64,000 bases of DNA from NCBI RefSeq assembly GCF_003086295.3, contig NC_092042.1, forward strand, positions 40,347,419 through 40,411,418. Direction: 5' to 3'. Shown here piece after piece: positions 33,255 through 45,097 of the stretch; the stretch's first letter is position 1; each line of letters opens with the position of its first letter. Both the position numbers and the translations under genes were made by a program. This stretch comes from Arachis hypogaea (Eukaryota > Streptophyta > Magnoliopsida > Fabales > Fabaceae). The notes under the pieces were generated by a model. The model was not told the origin of the DNA. It saw only the letters and a program-made list of their open reading frames with translations, and ran no database searches.

Positions 33255-36200
33255 TTAATCAAGTCTCAGTTTTGAGCATTCTTGCTCAAAATTGCCTTCA
33301 AGATAATGTTTAACTCTCTGTCCATTAACAATGAACCTTTTGTTAGATTCATTATCCTGAAGCTCTACGTATCCATATGGTGATACACTTGTAATTACAT
33401 ATGGACCTCTCCACCGGGATTTTAATTTCCCAGGGAATAATTTGAGCCTAGAATTGAATAACAGAACTTTCTGCCCTGGCTCAAAGACTCTGGATGACAA
33501 TTTCTTATCATGCCATCTTTTTGCTTTCTCTTTGTAAATTTTTGCATTCTCGAAAGCATTGAGTCTAAATTCCTCTAGCTCATTTAGTTGGAGCAATCGT
33601 TTTTCTCCAGCTAACTTGGCATCAAGGTTTAGGAATCTGGTTGCCCAGTAGGCCTTGTGTTCCAGTTCCACTGGCAAGTGACATGCCTTTCCATACACAA
33701 GCTGGTATGGAGAGGTCCCTATGGGGGTCTTGAATGCTGTTCTGTATGCCCACAGAGCCTCATCCAAGCTTCTTGCCCAATCCTTCCTACGGTTAATTAC
33801 AGTCCGTTCCAGGATTCTTTTAAGTTCTCTATTTGAGACTTCAACTTGCCCATTAGTTTGTGGGTGATATGGAGTAGCCACCCTGTGGTTGACTCCATAA
33901 CGTACCAGAGAAGAATAAAGCTGTTTATTACAGAAATGAGTGCCCCCATCACTGATTAACACTCTAGGGACACCAAATCTGCTGAAGATATGTTTCTGGA
34001 GGAACTTTAACACTGTTTTAGTGTCATTAGCGGGTGTTGCAATAGCCTCCACCCATTTGGATACATAATCCACTGCCACCAGAATATAGGTGTTTGAGTA
34101 TGATGGTGGGAAAGGTCCCATGAAGTCAATGCCCCATACATCAAACAACTCAATCTCCAAGATTCCTTGTTGAGGCATGGCATAACTGTGAGGCAGGTTG
34201 CCTGATCTTTGGCAACTATCACAGTTAAGCACAAATGCTCGGGAATCTTTATAGAGAGTAGGCCAGTAGAAGCCACTTTGGAGGACTCTTGTGGCTGTTC
34301 GTTCACTTCCAAAATGTCCTCCATACTGTGATCCATGGCAATGCCAAAGGATCTTCTGTGCTTCTTCTTTAGGCACACATCTACGGATTACTCCGTCTGC
34401 ACATCTCTTAAAGAGATATGGTTCATCCCAAAGATAGTACTTTGCATCTGTGATTAATTTCTTTGATTGCACCTTACTGTACTCTTTGGGTATGAATCTT
34501 ACTGCCTTGTAGTTTGCAATGTCTGCAAACCATGGCACTTCCTGGACGGCTAGTAGTTGCTCATCCGGAAAGGTTTCAGAAATTTCAGTGAGAGGGGGGG
34601 ACGCCCCTTCCACTGGTTCTATTCGGGACAGGTGATCTGCTACTTGATTTTCTGTCCCTTTTTTGTCTCTTATTTCTATATCAAACTCTTGCAGAAGCAA
34701 CACCCATCTAATGAGTCTGGGTTTTGAATCCTGCTTTGTGAGTAGATATTTAAGAGCAGCATGATCAGTGTACACAATCACTTTTGATCCTACTAAGTAG
34801 GATCTGAATTTGTCAATGGCGTAAACCACTGCAAGTAGCTCTTTTTCTGTGGTTGTGTAATTCTTCTGTGCATCATTTAGCACACGGCTGGCATAGTAAA
34901 TGACATGCAGAAGCTTGTCATGCCTTTGTCCCAACACTGCACCAATGGCATGGTCACTGGCATCACACATCAGTTCAAATGGTAATGTCCAGTCTGGTGC
35001 AGAGATGATTGGTGCTGTAACCAATTTAGCCTTTAGAGTCTCAAATGCCTGCAGACACTCTTCATCAAAGATGAATGGCGTGTCTGCAGCTAGCAGGTTG
35101 CTCAGAGGTTTGGCGATTTTTGAAAAATCCTTTATAAACCTCCTATAGAACCCTGCATGTCCCAGAAAGCTTCTGATTGCCTTAACATTAGCAGGTGGTG
35201 GTAATTTTTCAATTACTTCTACCTTAGCTTGGTCCACCTCTATCCCCTTGTTCGAAATTTTGTGCCCAAGGACAATTCCTTCAGTCACCATAAAGTGACA
35301 TTTTTCCCAGTTTAAAACCAGGTTAGTCTCTTGGCATCTTTTCAGAACAAGTGCTAAATGGTTAAGGCAGGAGCTGAATGAGTCTCCAAATACTGAAAAG
35401 TCATCCATGAAGACTTCCAGAAATTTTTCCACCATATCAGAGAAAATTGAGAGCATGCACCTCTGAAAGGTTGCAGGTGCATTGCACAGGCCAAATGGCA
35501 TCCTTCTGTATGCAAATACTCCAGATGGACATGTGAAGGCCGTTTTCTCCTGATCCTGGGGATCTACTGCAATTTGATTGTAACCTGAATATCCATCCAG
35601 GAAGCAGTAGTATTCATGACCTGCTAGTCTTTCTAGCATCTGGTCTATGAATGGTAAAGGAAAATGATCCTTTCTGGTGGCTGTGTTGAGTCTTCTGTAA
35701 TCAATGCACATGCGCCACCCTGTAACTGTTCTTGTAGGAACCAGTTCATTTTTTTCATTATGAACCACTGTCATGCCACCCTTCTTATGGACAACTTGGA
35801 CAGGGCTCACCCAGGGGCTGTCAGAAATAGGATAAATGATCCCAGCCTCTAGTAATTTAGTGACCTCTTTTTGCACCACTTCTTTCATAGCTGGGTTCAG
35901 CCGCCTTTGTGGTTGAACCACTGGCTTGGCGTCATCTTCCAACAAGATTTTGTGCATGCATCTGGCTGGGCTAATGCCCTTAAGATCACTAATGGACCAC
36001 CCAAGAGCTGTCTTGTGTGTCCTTAGCACTTGAATTAGTGCTTCCTCTTCCTGTGGCTCTAAGGTAGAGCTTATAATTATAGGAAAGGTTTCACCTTCTC
36101 CCAGAAATGCATATTTCAGGGATGGTGGTAATGGTTTGAGCTCGGGTTTTGGAGGTTTCTCCTCTTCTTGAGGGATTTTCAGAGGTTCTATTATCTTCTC

Positions 36201-38273
36201 TGATTCCTCCAAATCAGGCTGAACATCTTTAAAGATGTCCTCCAGCTCTGATTCGAGACTCTCAGCCATATTGACCTCTCTTACCAGAGAATCAATAAGA
36301 TCAACACTCATGCAGTCATTTGGGGTGTCTGGATGTTGCATGGCTTTAACAACATTCAACTTGAACTCCTCCTCATTGACTCTCAAGGTCACTTCCCCTT
36401 TTTGGACATCAATGAGGGTTCGGCCAGTTGCTAGGAAAGGTCTTCCTAGAATGAGAGTTGCACTCTTGTGCTCCTCCATTTCCAGCACCACAAAGTCAGT
36501 AGGAAAGGCAAATGGCCCAACCTTGACAATCATGTCTTCAATCACGCCTGATGGGTATTTAATGGAGCCATCAGCAAGTTGAAGACATATCCTGGTTGGT
36601 TTGATTTCTTCAGTCAAACCAAGCTTTCTGATAGTAGATGCAGGTATTAGGTTGATACTTGCCCCAAGATCGCATAAAGCTTGCTTGGTACAAATACCTT
36701 CTAATGTGCATGGTATCATAAAGCTCCCAGGATCTTTAAGCTTCTCAGGTAAGCTTTTCAGAATGACTGCACTGCATTCTTCAGTGAGGTAAACTTTTTC
36801 AGTTTCCCTCCAATCCTTCTTATGACTTAAGATCTCTTTCATGAACTTAGCATAAGAGGGTATTTGCTCAAGTGCTTCCGCAAACGGAATCTTTATTTCA
36901 AGAGTCCTGAGATAGTCTGCAAAGCGGACAAATTGCTTATCCTGTTCCGCTTGGCGGAGTTTTTGAGGATAAGGCATTTTGGCTTTGTATTCCTCAACCT
37001 TAGTTGCTGCAGGTTTATTGCCTGTAGAAGTGGTTTGGGAAGCCTTTTTAGAAGGGTTGTTATCAGCACTTGTATGTGACTGATTTCCCACTGGTGTTTG
37101 AATGCCAGGGGTGGAAGCTGGAGTGGCGTTAAACGCCAACTCCTTATTTGTTACTGGCGTCTGAACACCAGAACTATGCTCCCTTTGGGCGTTCAACGCC
37201 GGATTCATGCTTGTTTCTGGCGTTGAACGCCAGGAATGAGCATGGTCTGGGCGTTTAGCGCCAGTATTGTTCCTCTCTGGGCTCTGATTGTCCTCAGAGG
37301 GATTTTGATTGGCCATTTGTTCATTTCTTGGCTTCCTGCTGCTTTGAAGTGAGGTATTTAATGTTTTCCCAATTCTTAATTGAACTGCTTGGCATTCTTC
37401 TGCTATTTGTTTTGACAGTTGCTTTTCTGTTTGCTTTAACTGTACTTCCATATTCCTGTTAGCCATTCTTGTTTCCTGTAGTATTTCTTTGAATTCGGCT
37501 AGCTGTTGGGTTAGAAAGTCTAATTGCTGATTGAATTCATTAGCCTGATCTACAAGACTGAGTTCAGCAGTTGCTGTTTTAGCTTCTTCTTTCATGGAAG
37601 ATTCACTGCTTAGGTACAGATGCTGATTTCTGGCAACTGTATCAATAAGCTCTTGAGCTTCTTCAATTGTTTTTCTCATATGAATAGATCCACCAGCTGA
37701 GTGGTCTAGAGAAATCTGAGCTTTTTCTATAAGCCCATAGTAGAAGATGTCTAATTGCACCCACTCTGAAAACATTTCAGAGGGGCATTTTCTTAGCATC
37801 TCTCTGTATCTCTCCCAGGCATCATAAAGGGATTCATTATCTCCTTGTTTGAAGCCTTGGATGCTTAGCCTTAGCTGTGTCATCCGTTTTGGAGGGAAAT
37901 AGTGATTCAGGAATTTTTTTGACAGCTGTTTCCATGTTTTTATGTTGTTCTTAGGCTGGTTATTTAACCACCTCTTAGCTTGATCTTTTACAGCAAATGA
38001 AAATAGTAATAATTTGTAGACATCCTGATCCACTTCCTTATCATGCACTGTGTCAGCAATTTGTAAAAATTGTGCCAGAAACTCTGTAGGTTCTTCATGT
38101 GGAAGACCAGAATACTGGCAGTTTTGCTGCACCATGATAATGAGCTGAGGATTCAACTCAAAGCTACTAACTCCAATGGAGGGTATACAGATACTACTCC
38201 CATATGAAGCAGTAGTGGGGTTAGCATATGACCCCAGAGTCCTCCTGGACTGTTCATTCCCACTTAATTCCAT
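33255..38273 (-). CDS. Gag-Pol polyprotein of element A, 1672 residues, open
   Basis: This is one frame from gag to integrase. The gag capsid-like domain is at about residues 60-200 ([26 protein letters not shown]). A linker with palindrome-encoded LALNA/GVQTP-type peptides spans about 335-395. The protease motif DLGAS is at 535. RT includes [34 protein letters not shown] and FMDD at 955-958. RNase H starts near 1100 ([13 protein letters not shown]1104; [16 protein letters not shown]). The integrase has the HHCC zinc finger near 1300-1350 and catalytic D1383, D1442 and E1478 (D-58-D-35-E), then a C-terminal GPYVITSV block without a chromodomain. The [12 protein letters not shown] and [16 protein letters not shown] motifs place it in the Athila lineage. 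All catalytic residues are present. The start is the first ATG after the leader and matches the start in element B. Confidence 0.96.
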   Translation of the reverse strand: MELSGNEQSRRTLGSYANPTTASYGSSICIPSIGVSSFELNPQLIIMVQQNCQYSGLPHEEPTEFLAQFLQIADTVHDKEVDQDVYKLLLFSFAVKDQAKRWLNNQPKNNIKTWKQLSKKFLNHYFPPKRMTQLRLSIQGFKQGDNESLYDAWERYREMLRKCPSEMFSEWVQLDIFYYGLIEKAQISLDHSAGGSIHMRKTIEEAQELIDTVARNQHLYLSSESSMKEEAKTATAELSLVDQANEFNQQLDFLTQQLAEFKEILQETRMANRNMEVQLKQTEKQLSKQIAEECQAVQLRIGKTLNTSLQSSRKPRNEQMANQNPSEDNQSPERNNTGAKRPDHAHSWRSTPETSMNPALNAQREHSSGVQTPVTNKELAFNATPASTPGIQTPVGNQSHTSADNNPSKKASQTTSTGNKPAATKVEEYKAKMPYPQKLRQAEQDKQFVRFADYLRTLEIKIPFAEALEQIPSYAKFMKEILSHKKDWRETEKVYLTEECSAVILKSLPEKLKDPGSFMIPCTLEGICTKQALCDLGASINLIPASTIRKLGLTEEIKPTRICLQLADGSIKYPSGVIEDMIVKVGPFAFPTDFVVLEMEEHKSATLILGRPFLATGRTLIDVQKGEVTLRVNEEEFKLNVVKAMQHPDTPNDCMSVDLIDSLVREVNMAESLESELEDIFKDVQPDLEESEKIIEPLKIPQEEEKPPKPELKPLPPSLKYAFLGEGETFPIIISSTLEPQEEEALIQVLRTHKTALGWSISDLKGISPARCMHKILLEDDAKPVVQPQRRLNPAMKEVVQKEVTKLLEAGIIYPISDSPWVSPVQVVHKKGGMTVVHNEKNELVPTRTVTGWRMCIDYRRLNTATRKDHFPLPFIDQMLERLAGHEYYCFLDGYSGYNQIAVDPQDQEKTAFTCPSGVFAYRRMPFGLCNAPATFQRCMLSIFSDMVEKFLEVFMDDFSVFGDSFSSCLNHLALVLKRCQETNLVLNWEKCHFMVTEGIVLGHKISNKGIEVDQAKVEVIEKLPPPANVKAIRSFLGHAGFYRRFIKDFSKIAKPLSNLLAADTPFIFDEECLQAFETLKAKLVTAPIISAPDWTLPFELMCDASDHAIGAVLGQRHDKLLHVIYYASRVLNDAQKNYTTTEKELLAVVYAIDKFRSYLVGSKVIVYTDHAALKYLLTKQDSKPRLIRWVLLLQEFDIEIRDKKGTENQVADHLSRIEPVEGASPPLTEISETFPDEQLLAVQEVPWFADIANYKAVRFIPKEYSKVQSKKLITDAKYYLWDEPYLFKRCADGVIRRCVPKEEAQKILWHCHGSQYGGHFGSERTATRVLQSGFYWPTLYKDSRAFVLNCDSCQRSGNLPHSYAMPQQGILEIELFDVWGIDFMGPFPPSYSNTYILVAVDYVSKWVEAIATPANDTKTVLKFLQKHIFSRFGVPRVLISDGGTHFCNKQLYSSLVRYGVNHRVATPYHPQTNGQVEVSNRELKRILERTVINRRKDWARSLDEALWAYRTAFKTPIGTSPYQLVYGKACHLPVELEHKAYWATRFLNLDAKLAGEKRLLQLNELEEFRLNAFENAKIYKEKAKRWHDKKLSSRVFEPGQKVLLFNSRLKLFPGKLKSRWRGPYVITSVSPYGYVELQDNESNKRFIVNGQRVKHYLEGNFEQECSKLRLD
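37095..37265 (-). repeat. GGCGTT palindromes inside element A gag
   Basis: Six copies or variants (for example TGGCGTTAAACGCC, GGGCGTTCAACGCC, CTGGCGTTGAACGCCAG) lie within the coding frame and are read as peptides such as PALNA, LAFNA and GVQTP. Confidence 0.88.
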
Positions 38274-39250
38274 GATGGAATAAAGGAGATGATATGTATG
38301 TTGATATTATTTATTTTATAAAAATTTATTTTATAAAATAAAATAAAAACGAAATAAACAAAAGAAATTGAAAATATTTTGAAATTGAAATCAGAATTTT
38401 TATATAAAAATTTCGAAAAAAGTAGTTTAAAATTAGTTAAGAAAGATATATTTTTGAATTTTGAATTTTATGATGAAAGAGAAAAACACACAAAAGACAC
38501 AAGACTTAAAATTTTTAGATCTAATGCTCCTTATTTTCGAAAATTTTGGAGGGAAAACACCAAGGAACACCAAACTTAAAAATTTTAAGATTAAAACACA
38601 ATGAAAACTCAAGAACACCTTGAAGATTCACAAGAACACCAAGAACAAAAGAAAGAACACCAAACTTAAAATTTTTAGAAAGCCAAGACAAATTTTCGAA
38701 AATTAAAGAAAACTTAACAAGAAAACACCAAACTTAGAGTTTGGCACAAGATTCAATCAAAAAAAATTATTTTTGAAAAGATTTTAAAGAAGATACCCAA
38801 TTATGAAGAACAACTACTAAAGCTCCAGCCAATTGGGCAGTAACTTCAGTGTTGATTTTAAAGATGTATTATATTTATGGATAAAAGTATAAATTTTTGA
38901 AAGTTAATGTTTTGAAAAAGTACAAGAAAAACAAGAAAAGACACAAAACAAGAAAAACTCAAGATCAAACAAGAAAAATAAACAAGAACAACTTAAAGAT
39001 CAATGAAGAATAAAGAACACAAAGTCGAAAATTAAAGGAAAATATAACATATGCAATTGACACCAAACTTAAAACAAAACACTAAACTCACGAAAAAAAT
39101 TGAAAATTGATAGATAAAAAAAATAATTTTGAAAAATTCTTTTTGAAAAGGGGATAAAGGACTCAAGATTTAATGACTCTGTAGCAACAAAAATAAATTA
39201 TTCCCAATCTAAGAAATAAAATAAACCTTTAGTTTGTTCAAACTCGAACA
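38274..39250 (-). other. Leader of element A
   Basis: This is an AT-rich region of about 1 kb between primer site and gag with no credible ORF. The motif CACCAAACTTAAA or CACCAAACTTAGA (sense AAGTTTGGTG) occurs near 38567, 38649, 38727 and 39060, resembling the polypurine tract at the other end. Confidence 0.8.
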
Positions 39251-39269
39251 ATCCCCGGCAACGGCGCCA
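39251..39269 (-). promoter_or_regulatory. Primer binding site of element A (tRNA-Asp)
   Basis: The plus strand ATCCCCGGCAACGGCGCCA equals the last 19 bases of plant tRNA-Asp(GUC) including CCA, so the sense strand pairs with it. It lies six bases from the LTR. Confidence 0.9.
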
Positions 39270-39275
39270 AAAACT

Positions 39276-40817
39276 TGGTGCACGAAATTGCAATCACACT
39301 TTTTGCAATCCGCACAACTAACCAGCAAGTGCACTGGGTCGTCCAAGTAATACCTTACGTGAGTAAGGGTCGATCCCACGAAGATTATTGGTTTGAAGCA
39401 AGCTATGTTTATTTTATTATTCTTAGTCAGGATGTCAATCAAAATTATCAATGGGAGTTATTAGATTAAAAAAATAAAAGAGGATAAAATCGTTACTTGT
39501 TTTGCAGTAATGGGGAATATTTTGGGGTTTTGGAGATGCTTTGTCCTCTGAATTTCTGCAATGTAATATTCAACTCAATTGTTTGTAAAGCCCGACTACG
39601 GCAAGCTGTATGTAGGGTGTCACCATTGTCAGTGGCTACTTCCCATCCTCTCAGTGAAAACGTTCCAGATGCTCTGTCACAACACGGCTAATCAGCTGTC
39701 GGTTCTCGATCATGTTGGAATAGGATCCATTGATCCTTTTGCGTTTTTCATCACGCCCAGCAATCGGGAGTTTGAAGCTCGTCACAGCCATTCAATCCTT
39801 GGATCCTACTCGGAATACCACAGATAAGGTTTAGACTTTCCGGATCCTCAAGAGTGACCGCCATCAATTCTAGCTTATACCACGAAGATTCTGATTAAGG
39901 AATCTAAGAGACGCTCATTCAGTCTGATGTTGAACGAAGGTGTTTGTCAGGCACACGTTCATGAGTTGAGGAAGGTGATGAGTGTCACGGCTCATCACCT
40001 CCTTCACAATTAAGCGCGAATGAACATCTTAGATAGGAACACACACACGTTTGAATGAAATAGAAACAATTGCATTAATTCATCGAGACGCTGCAGAGCT
40101 CCTCACCCCCAACAATGGAGTTTAGAGACTCATGCCATCAAAAGTATGTAATTCAGATCTGAAAATGTCATGAGGTACAAGATAAGTCTCTAAAAGTTGT
40201 TTAAATAGTAAACTAGTAACCTAGGTTTACAGAATATGAGTAAACTAAGATAATTGGTGTAGAAATCCACTTCTGGGGCCCACTTGGTGTGTGCTGGGGC
40301 TGAGACTAAAGCTATCCACGTGCTGAGGCTTTACTTGGAGTTAAACTCCAAGTTATAATGTGTTTTGGACGTTCAACTCCGGATCATGACGTGTTTCTGG
40401 CGTTTAACTCCAGACAGCAGCATGTACTTGGCGTTCAATGCCAAGTTACGTCATCTATCTTCGCGCAAAGTATGGACTATTATATATTGCTGGAAAGCCC
40501 TGGATGTCTAATTTCGAACGCCGTTGAGAGCGCGCCAATTGGACTTCTGTAGTTCCAAAAAATCCATTCCGAGTGCAGGGAGGTCAGGATCCAACAGCAT
40601 CAGCAGTCCTTTTTCAGCCTAACTCAGATTTTTGCTCAGCTCCCTCAATTTCAGCCAGAAATTACCTGAAATCACAGAAAAACACACAAACTCATAGTAA
40701 AGTCCAGAAATATAATTTTTTCCTAAAAACTAATAATATTCTACTAAAAACTAATTAAAACATACTAAAATCTATATGAAATTACCCTCAAAAAGCGTAT
40801 AAAATATCCGCTCATCA
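39276..40817 (-). repeat. 5' LTR of element A
   Basis: It starts TGGTGCACGAAATTGC and ends ATCCGCTCATCA. It contains the hairpin CCTTACGTGAGTAAGG (39353-39368) followed by GGGTCGATCCC (39367-39377), and GGCGTT palindromes near 40327-40445. In sense, a TATTTAA promoter-like box lies near 40200. Confidence 0.93.
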
Positions 40818-42576
40818 GCAGTGCCATAAGATTTTCTGTGCTTCTTCTTCAAATACACAGTGGTGAATTATACCGTCCGAGCATCGCTTGAAAAGATATG
40901 GTTCATCCCATAGGTAGTACTTTGAATTATGTATGAGTTTTTGGGCTTGCTGTCTACTGTATTCCTTGGGAATGAACCTTATGGCCTTGTAATTTGCAAC
41001 ATCTGCAAACCAAGGTGCTGTCCGGATTGCAAAGAGTTTCTCATCAGGAAAGGTTTTGGATACCTTAGTAGAGGTAGGAGATGTCCCTGCTACTAGTTCA
41101 ATTCGAGACAAGTGATCAGCCACTTGATTTTCTGATCCCTTTCTGTCTCTGATTTTTATATCATACTCTTGCAGGAACAGCACCCATCTTATCAGCCTTG
41201 GCTTAGAATCCTGCTTGGTGAGAAGATATTTGAGAGCAGCATGGTCAGTATAGATAATGACCTTAGATCCTATTAAATAAGATCGAAACTTGTCAATGGC
41301 ATAAACTACTGCAAGTAATTCCTTCTCTGTGGTGGTGTAGTTCCTTTGTGCGTCATTTAGAACACAATTGGCATAATAAATGACATGCAGTAGCCTATCA
41401 TGTCTCTGCCCTAGAACTGCGCCAATGGCATAATCACTGGCATCACACATCAATTCGAATGGTAAGTCCCAGTTGGGTGCAGAAATGATGGGTGCAGTGA
41501 AAAGCTTGGCTTTCAGAGTTTCAAAGGCATGTAGGCACTCCTTGTCAAAGACAAAAGGAGTGTTAGTGACTACGAGATTGCACAGGAGTTTTCCAATTGT
41601 AGAAAAATCTTTTATAAACCTCGTGTAGAATCCTAAATGTCCTAGGAAACTTCGGATTGCCTTAACATTAATGGGTGGTGGTAATCTTTCAATTACTTCC
41701 ACTTTAGCTTGATCGACCTCTATCCCCTTGTTTGAAATCCGATATCCAAGAACAATTCCCTCAGTTACCATGAAGTGGCATTTTTCCCAGTTTAAAACCA
41801 GATTTTTTTCTTGGCATCGTTTCAGAACTAAGGCCAGATGGTCAAGGCAAGAATCAAAGGAATCCCCAAAGCCAGAGAAGTCATCTATGAATACTTCCAG
41901 GAATTTCTTAACCATATCAGAGAAAATGGAGAGCATACACCTCTGGAAGGTTGCAAGTGTATTGCATAGGTCAAATGGCATTCTTCTGTAAGCAAACACA
42001 CCATATGGGCAAGTAAATGTTGTCTTTTCTTGGTCCTGAGGATCTACTGCAATTTGATTGTAGCCTGAATAGCCATCCAGAAAGTAGTAGAATGCATGAC
42101 CAGCCAGTCTCTCCAGTATCTAGTCTATGAATGGTAAAGGAAAATGATCCTTTCTTATGGCATTGTTGAGTCTCCTATAGTCAATACACATACGCCAGCC
42201 TATAACTGTTCTTGTGGAAATCAGTTCATTTTTTTCATTGTGAACCACTGTCATTCCTCCCTTTTTGGGTACAATTTGGACAATGCTCTCCCAAGGGCAA
42301 TCTGAAATAGGATAAATAATCCCAGCCTCCCATAGTTTTGTGACTTCTTTTTGCACTTCTTTCTTTATAGTTGGATTCAGTCACCATTGTGGTTGCACCA
42401 CAGGTTTGGCATCATCTTCTAGCCAGATCTTGGGCATGCATCGGGTTGGACTAATTCTCTTAAGGTCATTTATGGTTCACCTAAGAGCTGTCTTGTGGGT
42501 CTTCTGCACTTGGATCAATGCTTCCTCTTCCTGTGGCTCTAGAGCAGAGCTTATGATCACAGGGTAAGTGTCCCCC
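40818..42576 (-). pseudogene. Element C reverse transcriptase and RNase H
   Basis: Segment 40815-41999 includes [20 protein letters not shown], the catalytic box [30 protein letters not shown] and ADHLSR. Segment 42120-42356 holds the RT N-terminus ([28 protein letters not shown]). A TAG near 42120 and a changed residue in DLCNT (GLCNA in A) show decay. It is cut by element A at 40817 and by element B at 42577. Confidence 0.92.
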
Positions 42577-44098
42577 TGGTGCACGAAATTGCAATCACAC
42601 TTTTGCAATTCCGCACAACTAACCAGCAAGTGCACTGGGTCGTCCAAGTAATACCTTACGTGAGTAAGGGTCGATCCCACGGAGATTGTCGGCTTGAAGC
42701 AAGCTATGGTTATCTTGTAACTCTTAGTCAGGAAATCAATAATTATCGGGGTTGATTGTAAAAAGTAAAAGAACATGAAAATAGTACTTGTTTTGCAGTA
42801 ATAAAGAACAGGTTGAGGTTTTGGAGATGCTCTATCTTCTGAATCTCTGCTTTCCTACTGTCTTCTTCTTCAGGCACGCAAGACTCCTTCCATGGCAAGC
42901 TGTATGTAGGGTTTCACCGTTGTCAATGACTACCTCCCATCCTCTCAGTGAAAATGTTCAACGCGCTCTGTCACAGCACGGCTAATCATCTGTCGGTTCT
43001 CAATCAGGTTAAAATAGAATCCAGTGATTCTTTTGCGTCTGTCACTAACGCCCAGCCCTCAGGAGTTTGAAGCTCGTCACAGTCATTCAATCCTTGAATC
43101 CTACTCAGAATACCACAGACAAGGTTTAGACCTTCCGGATTCTCTTGAATGCCGCCATCAATTCTAGCTTATACCACGAAGATTCTGATTAAGGAATCCA
43201 AGAGATATTCACTCAATCTAAAGTAGAACGGAGGTGGTTGTCAGACACACGTTCATAGGCGAGAATGATGATGAGTGTCACGGATCATCACATTCATCAG
43301 GTTGAAGAACAAGTGATATCTTAGAATAGAAGCAAGCGTGATAGAATGAAAAACAGTAGTAATTACATTAATCCATCAAGACACAGCAGAGCTCCTCACC
43401 CCCAACCATGGGGTTTAGAGACTCATGCTGTAGAAAATACAATGAGAAACGTGTAAAGTGTCGTAAGGTACAGATACAATGTCAAAAGATCCTATTAATA
43501 GTGAACTAGTAGCCTAGGGTATACAGAAATGAGTAAATGACGTAAAAATCCACTTCCGGGGTCCACTTGGTGTGTGCTTGGGCTGAGCATTGAAGCTTTT
43601 ATGTGTAGAGACTTTTTCTGGAGTTAAACGCCAGCTTTTATGCTAGTTTGGGCGTTTAACTCCAATTCTTATGCCAGTTCCGGCGTTAAACGCCGGGAAT
43701 TCTAAAGCTGATTTGCAACGCCGGTTTGGGCCATCAAATCTTGGGCAAAGTATGGACTATTATACATTGCTGGAAATCCCAGGATGTCTACTTTCCAACA
43801 CCGTTGAGAGCGCGCCAATTGAGCTTCTGTAGCTCCCGAAAATCTACTTCGAGTGCAGGGAGGTCAGAATCCAACAGCATCTGCAGTCCTTTTCAGCCTC
43901 TGAATCAGATTTTTGCTCAGGACCCTCAATTTCAGCCAGAAAATACCTGAAATCACAGAAAAACATACAAACTCATAGTAAAGCCTAGAAAAGTGAATTT
44001 TAACTAAAAACTAATAAAAATGTAATAAAAACTAACTAAAACATATTAAAAACATACTAAAAACAATGCCAAAAAGCGTATAAATTATCCGCTCATCA
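42577..44098 (-). repeat. 3' LTR of element B
   Basis: TGGTGCACGAAATTGC to ATCCGCTCATCA, 1522 bp. It contains the GGGTCGATCCC core (42668-42678) and palindromes near 43615-43700 (GGCGTTTAACTCC, CGGCGTTAAACGCCGG). Confidence 0.95.
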
Positions 44099-45097
44099 CA
44101 ACACCAAACTTAAATTGTTGCTTGTCCCCAAGCAACTGAAAATCAAAATAAAAAGAAGAGAATATACTATAGACTCCAAAATATCAAAGAAACTTAGCTC
44201 CAATCAGATGAGCGGGACTAGTAGCTTTTTGCTTCTGAACAGTTTTGGCATCTCACTTTATCCTTTGAAGTTTAGAATGATTGGCATCCATAGGGACTCA
44301 GAACTCAGATAGTGTTATTGATTCTCCTAGTTAAGTATGATGATTCTTGAACATAGCTACTTTATGAGTCTTGGCTGTGGCCCAAAGCACTCTGTCTTCC
44401 AGTATTACCACCGGATACATACATGCCACAGACACATAATTGGGTGAACCTTTTCAGATTGTGACTCAGCTTTGCTAGAGTCCCCAATTAGAGGTGTCCA
44501 GGGTTCTTAAGCACACTCTTTTTGCCTTGGATCACAACTTTATTTCTTTCTTTTCCTTTTTCTCTTTCTTTTCTTTTTCGTTTTTGTTTTTTTTTTTGTA
44601 TTCACTGCTTTTTCTTGCTTCAAGAATCAATTTGATGATTTTTCAGATCCTCAATAACAGTTCTCCTTTCCCATCATTCTTTCAAGAGCCAACAATTTTA
44701 ACATTCTTAAAATAACAAATTCAAAAGACATATGCACTGTTCAAGTATTCATTCAGAAAACAAAAAGTATTGTCACCACATCAAACTAACTCAACTAGTT
44801 TCAAAGATGAATTCGAAATCCTGTACTTCTTGTTCTTTTGTGATTAAAGCACTTTTCATTTAAAAGAGGTGATGGATTCATAGGACATTCATAGCTTTAA
44901 GACATGAACTCTAAATTTTATTAATCATGAATTAAGAACAAGACTCAGAAATAGATATAAGATAAGACTAGTAGTAATAGAAAACAAAAATTTTAAATAA
45001 GCTCCTAATGATAGAGGTTATCATAGAGTTAGGACTCAACAACCTTGATTTTGAGAAGTGGATGCTCCCTTAATTTGAGGGGAGAACTTTTGGCGTT
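44099..45097 (-). other. Element B 3' non-coding region and polypurine tract
   Basis: The sense strand ends TTAAGTTTGGTGTTG directly before the LTR, with a TTGCTTG-type hairpin just upstream (44115-44140). The rest is non-coding and collinear with 31268-32340 of element A. The T/C-rich run at 44540-44605 gives only spurious ORFs. Confidence 0.8.

Larger units (their letters stand above)
29508..40817 (-). mobile_element. Element A: Athila-like Ty3/gypsy retrotransposon with an open gag-pol frame
   Basis: It is flanked by the perfect duplication GCAGT (29503-29507, 40818-40822), inside the integrase region of element C. LTRs: 29508-31267 and 39276-40817. Primer site: 39251-39269, exact tRNA-Asp match. 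A single 1672-residue polyprotein frame spans 33255-38273. The LTRs differ in length (1760 and 1542 bp) and show many substitutions, which is unexpected beside an open 5-kb frame. The third ORF found in element B is missing here. Confidence 0.94.

Noticed and set aside
35664..37079. Plus-strand ORFs of 60-115 residues opposite to element A gag-pol
   Set aside because: They lie antisense to a strongly conserved coding frame and simply mirror it.
39251..39269. Possible tRNA-Asp gene (exact 19-base 3' end)
   Set aside because: Only the 3' end including CCA is present, and it sits six bases from an LTR, so it is a primer binding site.
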